A stretch of 64,000 bases of DNA from Candidatus Neomicrothrix sp. UBA2983 (GCA_002346745.1 DEAL01000016.1:1-64000); one strand, 5' to 3'; counted from the first letter of the stretch, positions 7,908 through 16,836 are shown. Notes: generated by a model not told the origin, from the letters alone. Made by a program: numbers and translations.

Positions 7908-8630
7908 CTAGCCGCCGCCCACGCCGCCGTAGCGCCGGTCCCGGTCCTGGTACTCCTTGATGGCGGCGTACAGGTGCTCCCGCCGGAAGTCGGGCCACAG
8001 CACCTCGCTGAACACCAGCTCGCTGTACGCCAGCTCCCACAGCAGGAAGTTGGAGATCCGGTACTCGCCCGAGGTGCGGATCATGAGGTCCGGGTCGGGC
8101 ATCCCGGGGTCGTAGAGATTGCGGGCGATCAGCTTCTCGGTGACCTTGTCGGCCGGGACGCCCGACTCGACGATGCGGCGCACGGCGTCGACCAGCTCCG
8201 CCCGGCCGCCGTAGTTGAAGGCGATCGTGAACGTCAAGCCGGTGTTGTCCTGCGTGAGTTCCAGCGACTCGTCCATGCGCCGGATGAGCCGCTTCGGGAC
8301 CCGCCAGTCGCGGCGGCCGGCGAACCGAATGCGCACGTTGCGCTCGTTCAACTCGTCGCGGCGCTCGAGCAGGATCTGCTCGTTGAAGTTCAGTAGGAAC
8401 CGCACCTCGTCCTTGGGGCGCCGCCAGTTCTCCGTGGAGAAGGCGTACACCGTGAACCACCCGACGCCGATCTCGTCGGCCCCCTCCAGCACGTCGAACA
8501 GCGAGCGCTCGCCGGCCTTGTGGCCCTCGGTGCGGGTCAGGCCCCGCTGCTGCGCCCAGCGGCCGTTGCCGTCCATGACGCAGGCCACGTGGCGGGGGAT
8601 CCGCTGCGGATCGAGGTCGGCGGGAAGCAC
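7908..8630 (-). CDS. uppS: Isoprenyl transferase (undecaprenyl/decaprenyl diphosphate synthase)
   Basis: cis-Prenyltransferase that extends farnesyl diphosphate to the polyprenyl carrier lipid used for peptidoglycan. The diagnostic HVACVMDGNGRWAQQRG (catalytic Asp in MDGNGRW) is near residue 15, followed by GHKAG, TVYAFSTENW, and the C-terminal DLMIRTSGEYRISNFLLWEL signature; length 240 is typical. The start is a GTG at 8630, preceded by a TAGTTT -10 box at 8637-8642 with 6 nt between, so a leaderless message is likely. Divergent dinG starts 78 nt away. Confidence 0.97.
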   Translation of the reverse strand: MLPADLDPQRIPRHVACVMDGNGRWAQQRGLTRTEGHKAGERSLFDVLEGADEIGVGWFTVYAFSTENWRRPKDEVRFLLNFNEQILLERRDELNERNVRIRFAGRRDWRVPKRLIRRMDESLELTQDNTGLTFTIAFNYGGRAELVDAVRRIVESGVPADKVTEKLIARNLYDPGMPDPDLMIRTSGEYRISNFLLWELAYSELVFSEVLWPDFRREHLYAAIKEYQDRDRRYGGVGGG

Positions 8631-8636
8631 AGTCGA

Positions 8637-8642
8637 AAACTA
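8637..8642 (-). promoter_or_regulatory. Putative -10 box of uppS-recO (TAGTTT)
   Basis: TAGTTT on the minus strand, 6 nt before the uppS GTG. It forms a divergent promoter pair with the dinG box at 8697-8702. Confidence 0.4.
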
Positions 8643-8696
8643 CCGGCACCGCCCCCTACGCCGGTGGCGCGCCACACCCCGACAGGACGACCCCGG

Positions 8697-8702
8697 TACC
8701 GT
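8697..8702 (+). promoter_or_regulatory. Putative -10 box of dinG (TACCGT)
   Basis: TACCGT lies 6 nt before the dinG ATG with no Shine-Dalgarno, the leaderless arrangement seen across the window. Confidence 0.4.
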
Positions 8703-8708
8703 CGGCCC

Positions 8709-10610
8709 ATGGACACGGAAGCCGTCGCCGTCGCCCTCGAGGAGGTCACCGGGCAACTCCCCGGCGGCGGCGAGCGGCGCCCCGGCCAGGAGGCCATGGC
8801 CCGGGCGGTGGCCGAGGTGATCGACGCCGACGGCCTCCTCAGCGTCCAGGCCGGGACCGGAACCGGCAAGACCCTCGCCTACCTCGTGCCGGCGCTCCTC
8901 GCCGGCCGGCGAACCATCGTCGCCACCGCCACCAAGGCCCTCCAGGACCAACTGGCCGGCAGCGACCTGCCCTTCCTCGCCGAACACCTCGGCGAGCACC
9001 TCGACGAACCGGTCACCTGGGCCGTCCTGAAGGGACGCTCCAACTACGTGTGCCTCCAGCGGCTGGCCGAGGTCGCCCAGGCCGACGTGCAGCAGACCCT
9101 CGACGGACTGGCCGAGCAGGCCGACGACGAGCAACTGGCCGCCATCGCCGACTGGGCGACGGACACCGACACCGGCGACCGGGCCGAACTGCCCTTCGAG
9201 CCCAGCCCCTCGACCTGGTCGGCGGTCAGCATCGGCGCCCACGAGTGCCCGGGCCGGCTGCGCTGCCCCAGCGGCGAGGGATGCTTCGCCGAGCAGGCCC
9301 GCGACCGCGCCGCCGGGGCCCAGGTCGTCGTCACCAACCTGCACCTCTACGGCATCGACGTGGCGACCGGCGGGACGATCCTCCCCGAACACGACCTGGC
9401 GGTCCTCGACGAGGCGCACGCCGCCGAGGACATCCTCGCCGCCGCCGTCGGGGCCGAGCTGTTCGCCGGACGGTTCCGGACGCTGCGCCGCGTCGCCTCG
9501 GGCGTCCTGACGCGATCCTCCGAGGTCGACGACCTCGACGACCTGGCCGGACGGTTCGACGAGGCGCTGGCCGGCCACCTCGGGAAGCGCCTCGACACGA
9601 CCGACGACGCCCTGGTCACGCCACTGCTCGAACTGGCCGACACCCGCCTCGAATCGCTGCTGTCGGCCCTGCGCGTCGTCCCCGACGACACGACCGCCGA
9701 GGCCAAGGCGCGGGCGCAACGCATCCTGCTCTCGGCCGGCAGCCTGCTCGGCGACATCCAGGCGATCCGTGCCCCCGGCGACGGCGACGTCACCTGGGTG
9801 GAGGGCTCACGCAACCGCCCGGTGCTCTGCATGTCGCCGGTCGTCGTGGCGCCCGTGCTGGCCGAGCAGCTCTGGCCGAGGCGCCCGGCGGTGCTCACCA
9901 GCGCCACCCTGCCGCCCAACGTGGTCGACCGCCTCGGGCTCCCCGAGGACCGGCACCGGGCCGAGGACGTCGGCAGCCCCTTCGACTTCGAGCGCCAGAC
10001 CCTCCTGTACTGCGCCGCCCACCTGCCCGACCCGCGGGAACCCGGCTTCCGCGACGCCGTCCACGCCGAACTGGAGCGGCTGATCCTCGCCGCCGGCGGA
10101 CGCACCCTCGCCCTGTTCACCAGCTGGGCGGGGCTCGACGCCGCGCACGCCCACCTGGTCGACCGCCTGCCCGTCAGGGTGCTGCACCAGAACGACCTCC
10201 CCAAGCCGGCGCTCATCGAGGCGTTCGCCGCCGACGAGACGTCCTGCCTGTTCGGCACCCGCAGCCTCTTCCAGGGCATCGACGTGCCCGGGCCGGCGCT
10301 GTCACTGGTCACCATCGACCGCATCCCGTTCCCGCGGCCCGACAACCCGCTGCTGAGCGCACGCCGGGAACGCGTCGGCGACCGGGCCTTCGGCGAGATC
10401 GACGTGCCGATGGCGGCCACCGACCTGGCACAGGCCGCCGGGCGCCTCATCCGGACCGCCACCGACGTCGGCGCCGTCGCCGTCCTCGACCGCCGCCTGG
10501 CCAAGAACCGCTCGTACCGGCACCTGCTGCTGGACGCCCTCCCGCCGATGCCCCGCACCGCCGACCCCGACGAGGTCGAGCGCTTCCTGCGCAGCCTGTC
10601 CGGCGAGTAG
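8709..10610 (+). CDS. dinG: DinG-family ATP-dependent helicase
   Basis: Superfamily 2 helicase of the XPD/DinG iron-sulfur type, which unwinds R-loops, forks and other repair intermediates 5'-3'. The 633-residue protein has Walker A AGTGTGKT near residue 55, the iron-sulfur insertion with cysteines in YVCLQR and CPGRLRCPSGEGCF, the helicase motif II AVLDEAHAAEDI, and C-terminal motifs VLTSATLPPN, LFGTRSLFQGIDVPG and QAAGRLIRT. No N-terminal exonuclease domain is present. It sits on the opposite strand inside the otherwise conserved recO-uppS-era-corC-ybeY-phoH block and converges with era (8 nt between stops). Confidence 0.95.
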   Translation: MDTEAVAVALEEVTGQLPGGGERRPGQEAMARAVAEVIDADGLLSVQAGTGTGKTLAYLVPALLAGRRTIVATATKALQDQLAGSDLPFLAEHLGEHLDEPVTWAVLKGRSNYVCLQRLAEVAQADVQQTLDGLAEQADDEQLAAIADWATDTDTGDRAELPFEPSPSTWSAVSIGAHECPGRLRCPSGEGCFAEQARDRAAGAQVVVTNLHLYGIDVATGGTILPEHDLAVLDEAHAAEDILAAAVGAELFAGRFRTLRRVASGVLTRSSEVDDLDDLAGRFDEALAGHLGKRLDTTDDALVTPLLELADTRLESLLSALRVVPDDTTAEAKARAQRILLSAGSLLGDIQAIRAPGDGDVTWVEGSRNRPVLCMSPVVVAPVLAEQLWPRRPAVLTSATLPPNVVDRLGLPEDRHRAEDVGSPFDFERQTLLYCAAHLPDPREPGFRDAVHAELERLILAAGGRTLALFTSWAGLDAAHAHLVDRLPVRVLHQNDLPKPALIEAFAADETSCLFGTRSLFQGIDVPGPALSLVTIDRIPFPRPDNPLLSARRERVGDRAFGEIDVPMAATDLAQAAGRLIRTATDVGAVAVLDRRLAKNRSYRHLLLDALPPMPRTADPDEVERFLRSLSGE

Positions 10611-10618
10611 CGGGAGGG

Positions 10619-11458
10619 CTAGTAGCCGAGGCGGTCGAGGGCCTGGGGGCGGCGCTGCCAGTCCTTGTCGACCCGCACCACCAACTCGAGGTACGCCCCC
10701 TCCGGGAGCTGCTCCCGCACCCTCGTACCGGCCTCCTTGAGCACGGCGCCGCCCTTCCCGATCACCATCCCCTTCTGCGACTCGCGCTCGACGAGCACCT
10801 CGCAGCGGATACGGGGCCACTCCCACTCGGTGACCCGGGTGGCGATCGAGTGCGGGAGCTCCTGGCGCACGACGGCCAGCAACTCCTCGCGGACCAGCTC
10901 GGCCACCCAGAACGCCTCGGGCACGTCGGTCACCATGTCGTCCGGGTAGTACTGCGGCCCCTCCAGCAGGCGGGCCAGCACGTGTTCGAGGAGCTCGTCG
11001 ACACCGGTGCCCTTCCGGGCCGACGTCGGGAAGTACTCGTCGAACCCGAAGTCGGAGGCGACCGCCAACTGCTCGACGATCCGGTCCCTGGCCTGGCCGT
11101 CGACCTTGTTGAGGACCAGCACCGTGCGCTCCGGCGGCAGGCCCTCGGCCACGAACCGGTCACCGTCGCCGATGCCGCCCCGTCCGTCGACGACGAACAG
11201 CACGACGTCCATGTCACCCAGGGCGGACCGGGCCGTGTCGTTGAGCCGCTCGCCGAGGGCCGTACGCGGCTTATGGATGCCGGGCGTGTCGCAGAACACC
11301 GCCTGCACGTCGGGCCGGGTCAGCACGCCGCGCACCTCGGTGCGGGTCGTCTGGGGCTTATTGGACACGATCGACACCTTGGTGCCGAGCATCCGGTTGA
11401 GCAGCGTCGACTTGCCCACGTTGGGGCGTCCGACGATCGTCACGAACCCCGAGCGCAC
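10619..11458 (-). CDS. era: GTPase Era
   Basis: Ribosome-associated GTPase that assists 16S rRNA processing and small-subunit assembly. G1 is GRPNVGKST at residues 10-18, the switch KPQTTRTEVRGV follows, G3 is DTPG, G4 is NKVD, and the C-terminal KH domain contains VERESQKGMVIGKGGAVLKE, the GKGG RNA-binding loop. Length 279 is close to the family norm. It lies 29 nt downstream of corC on the same strand, in the usual phoH-ybeY-corC-era order. Confidence 0.97.
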   Translation of the reverse strand: MRSGFVTIVGRPNVGKSTLLNRMLGTKVSIVSNKPQTTRTEVRGVLTRPDVQAVFCDTPGIHKPRTALGERLNDTARSALGDMDVVLFVVDGRGGIGDGDRFVAEGLPPERTVLVLNKVDGQARDRIVEQLAVASDFGFDEYFPTSARKGTGVDELLEHVLARLLEGPQYYPDDMVTDVPEAFWVAELVREELLAVVRQELPHSIATRVTEWEWPRIRCEVLVERESQKGMVIGKGGAVLKEAGTRVREQLPEGAYLELVVRVDKDWQRRPQALDRLGY

Positions 11459-11487
11459 CGGCTGACCCCCGTTCCGGACCGGGCCGC

Positions 11488-12777
11488 TCAGGCAGCCGGC
11501 GGGCCTATGCGCACCCGCGTGATCCGCCGACCCTCGACCTGCTCGACGTCGAAGCGCCGACCCGCCAGTTCGACGCCCTCCCCCACCGCCGGCACGTGGC
11601 CGAGGGCGTCGAAGAGCAGCCCGCCGACGGTGTCCCAGTCGCCCTCAGGCAGGACGTCGCCCAGCAACTCGTCGAGCTCGCCGACCGGCATCCGGCCGTG
11701 GACCCGGATGGCGCCGCCGGCCAGCGGCATCGCCAGCGGCTCCTCGCTGTCGAACTCGTCCACGATCTCGCCGAAGACCTCCTCCAGCAGGTCCTCCATC
11801 GTCACGATCCCGGCGGTGCCGCCGTACTCGTCGACGACGACCGCCAGGTGGAAGCGCTCGGCCTGCATCTGGCGCAGCAGGTCGTCGGCCTGCTTGGTCT
11901 CGGGCACATCGTGGGTGGGACGGGCCATGGGCGCTACCGGCTCGTCGCCGCGGCCGTCCAACTGCGCCCGCATGAGGTCCTTGGCGTGGACGATGCCGAC
12001 CAGGTCGTCGGTGCCGGACCCCTGCAGCGGCACGCGGCTCCGGCCACTGCGCACGGCGACCTCGATGGCCTCGGTGATCGTGGCCCCGGACCGCACCGTC
12101 ACCATGTCGGGCCGCGGGACCATCACCTCCCGGACGAGGGTGTCGCCGAAGGCGATCACCGACTCGACCAGCTCGTGCTCCTCTTGGTCGATGGCCTGCG
12201 ACTGGAGGGCGCGGTCGGCCACCGCCAGCAACTCCTCCTCGGAGATGGCCGGCTCGACGCCGCGGGTCCGGCGCGGGACGAGGCGTTCGGTGAGGGCGAC
12301 CAGCGGCGCAGCCGCCAGCCGGAGCGGCGCCACGCGCCGCAGGCCCCGGGCGACGGGCGCCATCCGCAGGGCAATGGCGTCGGTCTCGGCCAGCGCCCAG
12401 GCCTTGGGGGCGGCGACCGCCGCCACGAACACGACCAGCAGCAACACGAGGGCCGGTGCGACCCAGGCGGGGCCGAACCAGCGGAGCGCCAGCACGGTCG
12501 TGAGGGCGGCCGCCCCGAGGTGGCAGACCGGCAGCAGCAGGAGCACCGGCCCGAGGTGCCGGGAACGCTCCTCGAGGACCTCGACGAGCACCCGGCTGCG
12601 GTCGTGCTCGTCGTCGTGGTTTCCGTTTCCGTTGCCGTTCTCGCGGGAGCCCTCGGCCAGCACCGCCGCCCGGGCCCGCCGCATGTGGGTGAGGCTCGTC
12701 TCGGCGGCGGCCAGGACCGCCCCGAGAGCGACCAGGAGCACGAGGACGACGACACCGAGGATCTCGAGGCCGGTCAT
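11488..12777 (-). CDS. CBS-pair transmembrane protein, CorC/HlyC family
   Basis: CNNM/CorC-type membrane protein associated with divalent-cation (Mg/Co) export. The N-terminus is a DUF21-type domain with hydrophobic segments (EILGVVVLVLLVALGAVLAA, and ALVLLLVVFVAAVAAPKAW), followed by the EEELLAVADRALQSQAID linker, two CBS repeats (VREVMVPRPDMVTV and DLVGIVHAKDLMRA; then HLAVVVDEYGGTAGIVTMED), and the C-terminal CorC_HlyC domain. Older annotations call it hemolysin, which is misleading. Overlap of 4 nt with ybeY upstream indicates coupled translation. Confidence 0.93.
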   Translation of the reverse strand: MTGLEILGVVVLVLLVALGAVLAAAETSLTHMRRARAAVLAEGSRENGNGNGNHDDEHDRSRVLVEVLEERSRHLGPVLLLLPVCHLGAAALTTVLALRWFGPAWVAPALVLLLVVFVAAVAAPKAWALAETDAIALRMAPVARGLRRVAPLRLAAAPLVALTERLVPRRTRGVEPAISEEELLAVADRALQSQAIDQEEHELVESVIAFGDTLVREVMVPRPDMVTVRSGATITEAIEVAVRSGRSRVPLQGSGTDDLVGIVHAKDLMRAQLDGRGDEPVAPMARPTHDVPETKQADDLLRQMQAERFHLAVVVDEYGGTAGIVTMEDLLEEVFGEIVDEFDSEEPLAMPLAGGAIRVHGRMPVGELDELLGDVLPEGDWDTVGGLLFDALGHVPAVGEGVELAGRRFDVEQVEGRRITRVRIGPPAA

Positions 12778-13262
12778 CTCACGTGGAGCAGGCCGAGCAG
12801 CTCGCGTTCGCGCTGCTGCATGGCCGCCGTCTCGTCGGGCTCGGCGTGGTCGTGGCCAAGCAGGTGGAGGATCCCGTGCACGAGCAGGAGCGCCACCTCG
12901 TCCTCGTAGGGGCGTTGCGCCCCGGCGGCCTGCCGGTCGGCCACCGACGGGCAGATCAGCACGTCGCCGAGCAGCACCGGCTCGCCGGCCGGCACTCCGC
13001 CGGGGTCGTCGACCGGGAACGCCAGGACGTCGGTCGGGCCGCCGTCACCGTCGAGGTGCTCGGCCTTGAGGTCGGCGATGGGCCGTTCGTCCACGAAGTG
13101 GACGGTGAGCTCGACGCGGGGGTCGCGAAGGCCCTCCTCGGCGAGCACGTCGGCGGCGAAGCGTCCCCAGCGGTCGGCGTCGACGCCCGGACCCGTTGCG
13201 GGATCCACGCGTTCGTCGACGACCACCACCGTGGACCGGGGTTCAGGAGGCTCGTCGCCCAT
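12774..13262 (-). CDS. ybeY: Endoribonuclease YbeY
   Basis: Single-strand endoribonuclease for 16S rRNA 3'-end maturation and ribosome quality control. The metal site HGILHLLGHDH near residue 126 is the family signature, and PTDVLAFPVDDPG is the conserved strand region. Length 162 is normal. It overlaps corC by 4 nt and lies 5 nt after phoH, so the three form a coupled operon. Confidence 0.96.
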   Translation of the reverse strand: MGDEPPEPRSTVVVVDERVDPATGPGVDADRWGRFAADVLAEEGLRDPRVELTVHFVDERPIADLKAEHLDGDGGPTDVLAFPVDDPGGVPAGEPVLLGDVLICPSVADRQAAGAQRPYEDEVALLLVHGILHLLGHDHAEPDETAAMQQRERELLGLLHVR

Positions 13263-13267
13263 CCGGG

Positions 13268-14242
13268 TCAGGGATCCCTTCGCGTGTCGCCGCCGCTGCG
13301 GTCGCCTGCACTGCGGTCATACGCTTCGACGATGTCCTGGACGATCCGGTGCCGGACCACGTCGCGGGCGCCGAGTCGCACGAAGTTCAACCCCTCGATG
13401 CCGTCCAGCACCTTGTCGATGCCGGTGAGTCCGCTGCGACCGTCGGGCACGTCGACCTGGCTGGCGTCGCCGGTGATGACCACCCGCGTGCCGAAGCCGA
13501 TGCGGGTGAGGAACATCTTCATCTGCTCCGGCGAGGTGTTCTGCGCCTCGTCGAGGATCACGAACGAGTTGTTGAGGGTTCGGCCCCGCATGAACGCCAG
13601 CGGCGCCACCTCGACCTGTCCGCGGTCGAGCAGCCGCTGGGCGGCGTCGACGTCGAGCATCTCGAAGAGGGCGTCGTAGAGGGGTCGCAGGTACGGGTCG
13701 ACCTTGGCCATGAGGTCGCCGGGCAGGAAGCCCACCCGCTCGCCGGCCTCGACCAGCGGTCGGGTCAGCACGATGCGGTCCACCTGGCCGGCCTGGAGCG
13801 CCCGCACGGCCATGGCCACCGCCAGCCAGCTCTTGCCGGTGCCGGCCGGGCCGATGGCGAAGGTGACGACGCCATCGCGGACGGCCTCGACGTAACGCTT
13901 CTGGCCGGCCGACCGGGGCCGGACCGGCTTTCCGCGGGCGGTGCGCATGATCTCGGTGCCGAGCACCTCGGCGGGGCTCTCGTCGGCCCGCACCATGTCG
14001 ATGGCCCGGTCAAGGGTGCGGTCGTCGAGGGGCAGGCCCCGTTCGAGCAGGAGCACCAGTTCGCCGAACACCCGGCCGACCAGGTCGGCGCCAGGGCCGT
14101 CCACCGAGATCTGGTTGCCGCGCACATGGATGGCGGCGTCGGGGAAGGCGGCCTCGACCCGGCGGAGCAGGTGGTCGCGTTCGCCGACCAGGCCCGACAT
14201 CAGGTCGTTGCCCGGCACGTCCAGGGTCACGGTCGTCTCGGC
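13268..14242 (-). CDS. phoH: PhoH-like ATPase/RNA helicase
   Basis: PhoH1-type protein of the phoH-ybeY RNA-metabolism operon. An N-terminal KH-like region (IHVRGNQISVDGPGADLV) precedes the ATPase domain with Walker A GPAGTGKS, LTRPLVEAGERVGFLPGDL, the Walker B VILDEAQNT, and TGDASQVDVP. I place the start at the ATG at 14242 (MAETTVTLDVPG, 324 aa). Upstream in-frame ATGs at 14287, 14278 and 14266 are possible and would add up to 15 residues. The divergent gene at 14331 leaves little room for a promoter. Confidence 0.95.
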   Translation of the reverse strand, partial: AETTVTLDVPGNDLMSGLVGERDHLLRRVEAAFPDAAIHVRGNQISVDGPGADLVGRVFGELVLLLERGLPLDDRTLDRAIDMVRADESPAEVLGTEIMRTARGKPVRPRSAGQKRYVEAVRDGVVTFAIGPAGTGKSWLAVAMAVRALQAGQVDRIVLTRPLVEAGERVGFLPGDLMAKVDPYLRPLYDALFEMLDVDAAQRLLDRGQVEVAPLAFMRGRTLNNSFVILDEAQNTSPEQMKMFLTRIGFGTRVVITGDASQVDVPDGRSGLTGIDKVLDGIEGLNFVRLGARDVVRHRIVQDIVEAYDRSAGDRSGGDTRRDP

Positions 14243-14318
14243 CATCAGCACCAGAAGCGTACCCATGTCCGTGCCCATGCCGCCCACACGCCCCCTGTCG
14301 GGCCCGCTGCGGTCGGGC

Positions 14319-14324
14319 TACCCT
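14319..14324 (+). promoter_or_regulatory. Putative -10 box (TACCCT), leaderless
   Basis: TACCCT lies 6 nt before the ATG at 14331; no ribosome site is visible. Confidence 0.35.
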
Positions 14325-14330
14325 CCGGCC

Positions 14331-14855
14331 ATGTCCGCGGATCCGCTGGACCGGCTGGCCGCCGAGGCCGGTGTGGACGAGGCCGTCCGGCGCCTCGGGC
14401 ACCAGGCCTGGCTGCGCCGCCGGGCCGAGGAGTCGGCAAGCCTGCTGGCCGACCTGGCCGAGCGCCTCGACCCCGTCGAGGTGCTGCTGGTCGGCGGGGC
14501 CCGCCGGCACGGCCACATCGAGACCGTCGGCACCGACCTCGTGGGCGTGCGCCTCGACGACCGACGCCTGGCGCTCGTGGCCCGCCGGGCACTGGCCGCC
14601 ATCCGGCCCGACCGGGGCGTGCCCGACCTGGTCGGCGACCACACGGTCCACCGGGACGGTCCCCGGCTGCGCGAGGTGCTCGACGAACTCGTCACCGACC
14701 AGCCCCGGGTGACCGTCACGCTGGTGGGCACCATCGAGCCCGTCGACGGCGTCCTCGAACGCCTGGGACGTGACGTCCTGCTGGTCCGGGAGGCCGATGG
14801 CACCGCCACCCACCTGCCCGTCGGCGCCGTCGTCGAAGTCCTCGTCGCCGACTGA
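14331..14855 (+). CDS. Conserved hypothetical protein with two Sm/PRC-like repeats, 174 aa
   Basis: Soluble, Leu/Asp/Arg-rich protein. After an N-terminal helical part (LDRLAAEAGVDEAVRRL...) there are two similar beta-rich segments: VEVLLVGGARRHGHIETVGT ending VGVRLDDRRLALV, and VTVTLVGTIEPVDGVLERLG ending VLLVREADGTATHLPV. Both look like small beta-barrels of the kind seen in actinobacterial proteins of unknown role. The start is supported by a TACCCT box 6 nt upstream. It is divergent from phoH. Function unknown. Confidence 0.8.
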   Translation: MSADPLDRLAAEAGVDEAVRRLGHQAWLRRRAEESASLLADLAERLDPVEVLLVGGARRHGHIETVGTDLVGVRLDDRRLALVARRALAAIRPDRGVPDLVGDHTVHRDGPRLREVLDELVTDQPRVTVTLVGTIEPVDGVLERLGRDVLLVREADGTATHLPVGAVVEVLVAD

Positions 14856-14868
14856 GCGGCGCCTCGCC

Positions 14869-15255
14869 TCAGCCCTTCCGGCGGCGCTTCTTCGCGGACT
14901 TGCCGCCCTTGCTGCCCTTGCCGCCCCGTCCCTTCAGGAACCGGCGCTTGGACGACTCCTTCTCGAGGTCGGCCAGCACCCGCGAGCCCGCCTCGTTCAC
15001 GATGTCCTCGGCGGCGTCCAGCAGGGCGGCGATGCTGTCGTCCTCGCCCAGCCCGGGCGGCTCGTCCGGAGTGGCGGGCGTGACCAGCGTCCCGTGGCTC
15101 CAGTTCACGTCGACCATGCGTCGGGTGTACGACGGACAGTCGTCGGGGCAACGCCACGGCGCCTCGGGTGCGAGGTCGAGGTCGCACTTGCGGACCGTGT
15201 CACCGTTCGGGTACGAGCGGCTCTCGAAGTGCTTGCAGTCCTGCCGCATCGGCAT
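14869..15255 (-). CDS. Conserved hypothetical protein with four-cysteine N-terminus, 128 aa
   Basis: The first 45 residues hold four cysteines in the pattern C-x16-C-x11-C-x3-C (CKHFESRSYPNG, RKCDLDLAPEAPWRCPDDCPSY), which could bind zinc or an iron-sulfur cluster. The middle is acidic and helical (DDSIAALLDAAEDIVNEAGS) and the C-terminus is a very basic Gly/Lys/Arg tail (GRGGKGSKGGKSAKKRRRKG). It lies 49 nt downstream of sufB on the same strand, which makes an iron-sulfur link attractive but unproven. Not recognised as a named family. Confidence 0.8.
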   Translation of the reverse strand: MPMRQDCKHFESRSYPNGDTVRKCDLDLAPEAPWRCPDDCPSYTRRMVDVNWSHGTLVTPATPDEPPGLGEDDSIAALLDAAEDIVNEAGSRVLADLEKESSKRRFLKGRGGKGSKGGKSAKKRRRKG

Positions 15256-15304
15256 GGCACGTTCCTAGCCGAATCCGGGGTTCAGCGGGTGGAGGAACCG
15301 CGCA

Positions 15305-16720
15305 TCAGCCGACCGAGCCCTCCATCTGCAACTCGATGAGGCGGCTCCACTCGACGGCGTACTCCATCGGCAGCGTCCGGGTGACCGGCTCGATGAAGCC
15401 GTTGACCACCATCGACATGGCCTGCTCCTCGGTGAGCCCCCGGCTCATCAGGTAGAAGAGCTGGTCGTCGGCGACCTTGGACACCGTGGCCTCGTGGCCG
15501 ATCACGGCGTCGGCCGACCCGACCTCCATGTAGGGGTAGGTGTCAGAGATGCTCTCGTCGTCGAGGATCAGGGCGTCGCACTGCACGTGGCTCTTGCAGC
15601 CGTAGGCGTCGTCCTCCACCCGGACGAGCCCCCGGTAGCTGGTGCGGCCGCCGTCCTTCGAGATCGACTTGGAGACGATCTTGGAGGTGGTCTCGGGGGC
15701 GGCATGGGTCATCTTGGCGCCGGCGTCCTGGTGCTGGCCCGGGCCGGCGTAGGCGACCGACAGGACCTCGCCGGAGGCCTTCGGGCCGGCCAGCACGACC
15801 GCCGGGTACTTCATGGTGAGCCGGGAGCCGATGTTGCCGTCGATCCACTCCATGTGGCCCTCGGCCTCGACCCGGGCCCGCTTGGTGACCAGGTTGTAGA
15901 CGTTGGACGACCAGTTCTGGATGGTCGTGTAGGTGACCCGGGCCGACGGCTTGACGACGATCTCGACCACCGCCGAGTGCAGCGAGTCGGTGCTGTAGAC
16001 CGGCGCCGAGCAGCCCTCGATGTAGTGCACCTCCGACCCCTCGTCGGCGATGATCAGCGTGCGCTCGAACTGGCCCATGTTCTCGGCGTTGATCCGGAAG
16101 TAGGCCTGCAGCGGCATCTCGACCTTGACGCCGGGCGGCACGTAGATAAACGAGCCGCCGCTCCACACCGCCGAGTTGAGCGCCGAGAACTTGTTGTCGT
16201 TGGGCGGGATCACCCGGCCGAAGTAGGCCTTCACGATCTCGGGGTGCTCGCGCAACGCCGTGTCCATGTCGCAGAAGATGATCCCCTGCGCCTCGAGGTC
16301 TTCCCGGTTGCGGTGGTACACGACCTCGGACTCGTACTGGGCGGTCACCCCGGCCAGGTACTTGCGCTCCGCCTCGGGGATGCCCAGCTTCTCGTAGGTG
16401 TCCTTGATGGCGTCGGGGACGTCGTCCCAGTCGTCGCTCAGCGACTCGGTGGGCTTGATGTAGTAGTAGATGTTGTCGAAGTCGATGCCCGACATGTCGC
16501 CACCCCAGCCCGGCATGGGCCGCCGGCCGAAGCGGTCGTACGACTTGAGGCGGAAGTCGCGCATCCAATCGGGCTCGCCCTTCATCCAGGACATCTCCCG
16601 GATGATCTTCTCGTCCAGGCCCTTGGTGGGCTTGAAGACGTAGTCCTCCTCGTCGCTCCAGCCCAACTTGTAGCGGCCGAGGTCGAGACCCAGGTCGGTG
16701 GCGGCGTCGGTGGGTGGCAT
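15305..16720 (-). CDS. sufB: Fe-S cluster assembly protein SufB
   Basis: Scaffold subunit of the SUF iron-sulfur assembly complex (SufBCD). The 471-residue sequence is a full SufB: GLDEKIIREMSWMKGEPDWM, the beta-helix core with GSEVHYIEGCSAPVYSTDSL, IQNWSSNVYNLVTKRA, SRLTMKYPAVVLAGPKASGE, CKSHVQCDALILDD, and the C-terminal GFIEPVTRTLPMEYAVEWSR. The ATG at 16720 has GGAG upstream. No sufC, sufD, sufS, sufU or SufR-like regulator accompanies it here, which is unusual. A TACTAT -10-like box inside an inverted repeat lies upstream. Confidence 0.97.
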   Translation of the reverse strand: MPPTDAATDLGLDLGRYKLGWSDEEDYVFKPTKGLDEKIIREMSWMKGEPDWMRDFRLKSYDRFGRRPMPGWGGDMSGIDFDNIYYYIKPTESLSDDWDDVPDAIKDTYEKLGIPEAERKYLAGVTAQYESEVVYHRNREDLEAQGIIFCDMDTALREHPEIVKAYFGRVIPPNDNKFSALNSAVWSGGSFIYVPPGVKVEMPLQAYFRINAENMGQFERTLIIADEGSEVHYIEGCSAPVYSTDSLHSAVVEIVVKPSARVTYTTIQNWSSNVYNLVTKRARVEAEGHMEWIDGNIGSRLTMKYPAVVLAGPKASGEVLSVAYAGPGQHQDAGAKMTHAAPETTSKIVSKSISKDGGRTSYRGLVRVEDDAYGCKSHVQCDALILDDESISDTYPYMEVGSADAVIGHEATVSKVADDQLFYLMSRGLTEEQAMSMVVNGFIEPVTRTLPMEYAVEWSRLIELQMEGSVG

Positions 16721-16763
16721 GGGGGAACTCCGTGCGGGCGGGACCGGTCGGCGGGCGGACGAC

Positions 16764-16800
16764 CGGGGATTTCTCCTACCGGGATAGTAACAATTCCCCG
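16764..16800 (-). promoter_or_regulatory. sufB promoter region with inverted repeat
   Basis: Arms CGGGGATTT (16764-16772) and AATTCCCCG (16792-16800) pair at 8 of 9 positions and enclose a minus-strand TACTAT (16784-16789), a plausible -10 box about 65 nt upstream of sufB. The repeat could be an operator for an iron-sulfur or redox regulator. Confidence 0.35.
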
Positions 16801-16836
16801 GCCCGGAACGGCGGGTTCCTGGCGGTGGGCGGGACC

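Noticed and set aside
9050..13069. 1339-codon plus-strand open frame
   Set aside because: Arg/Pro-rich shadow across dinG, era and corC; no family motifs.
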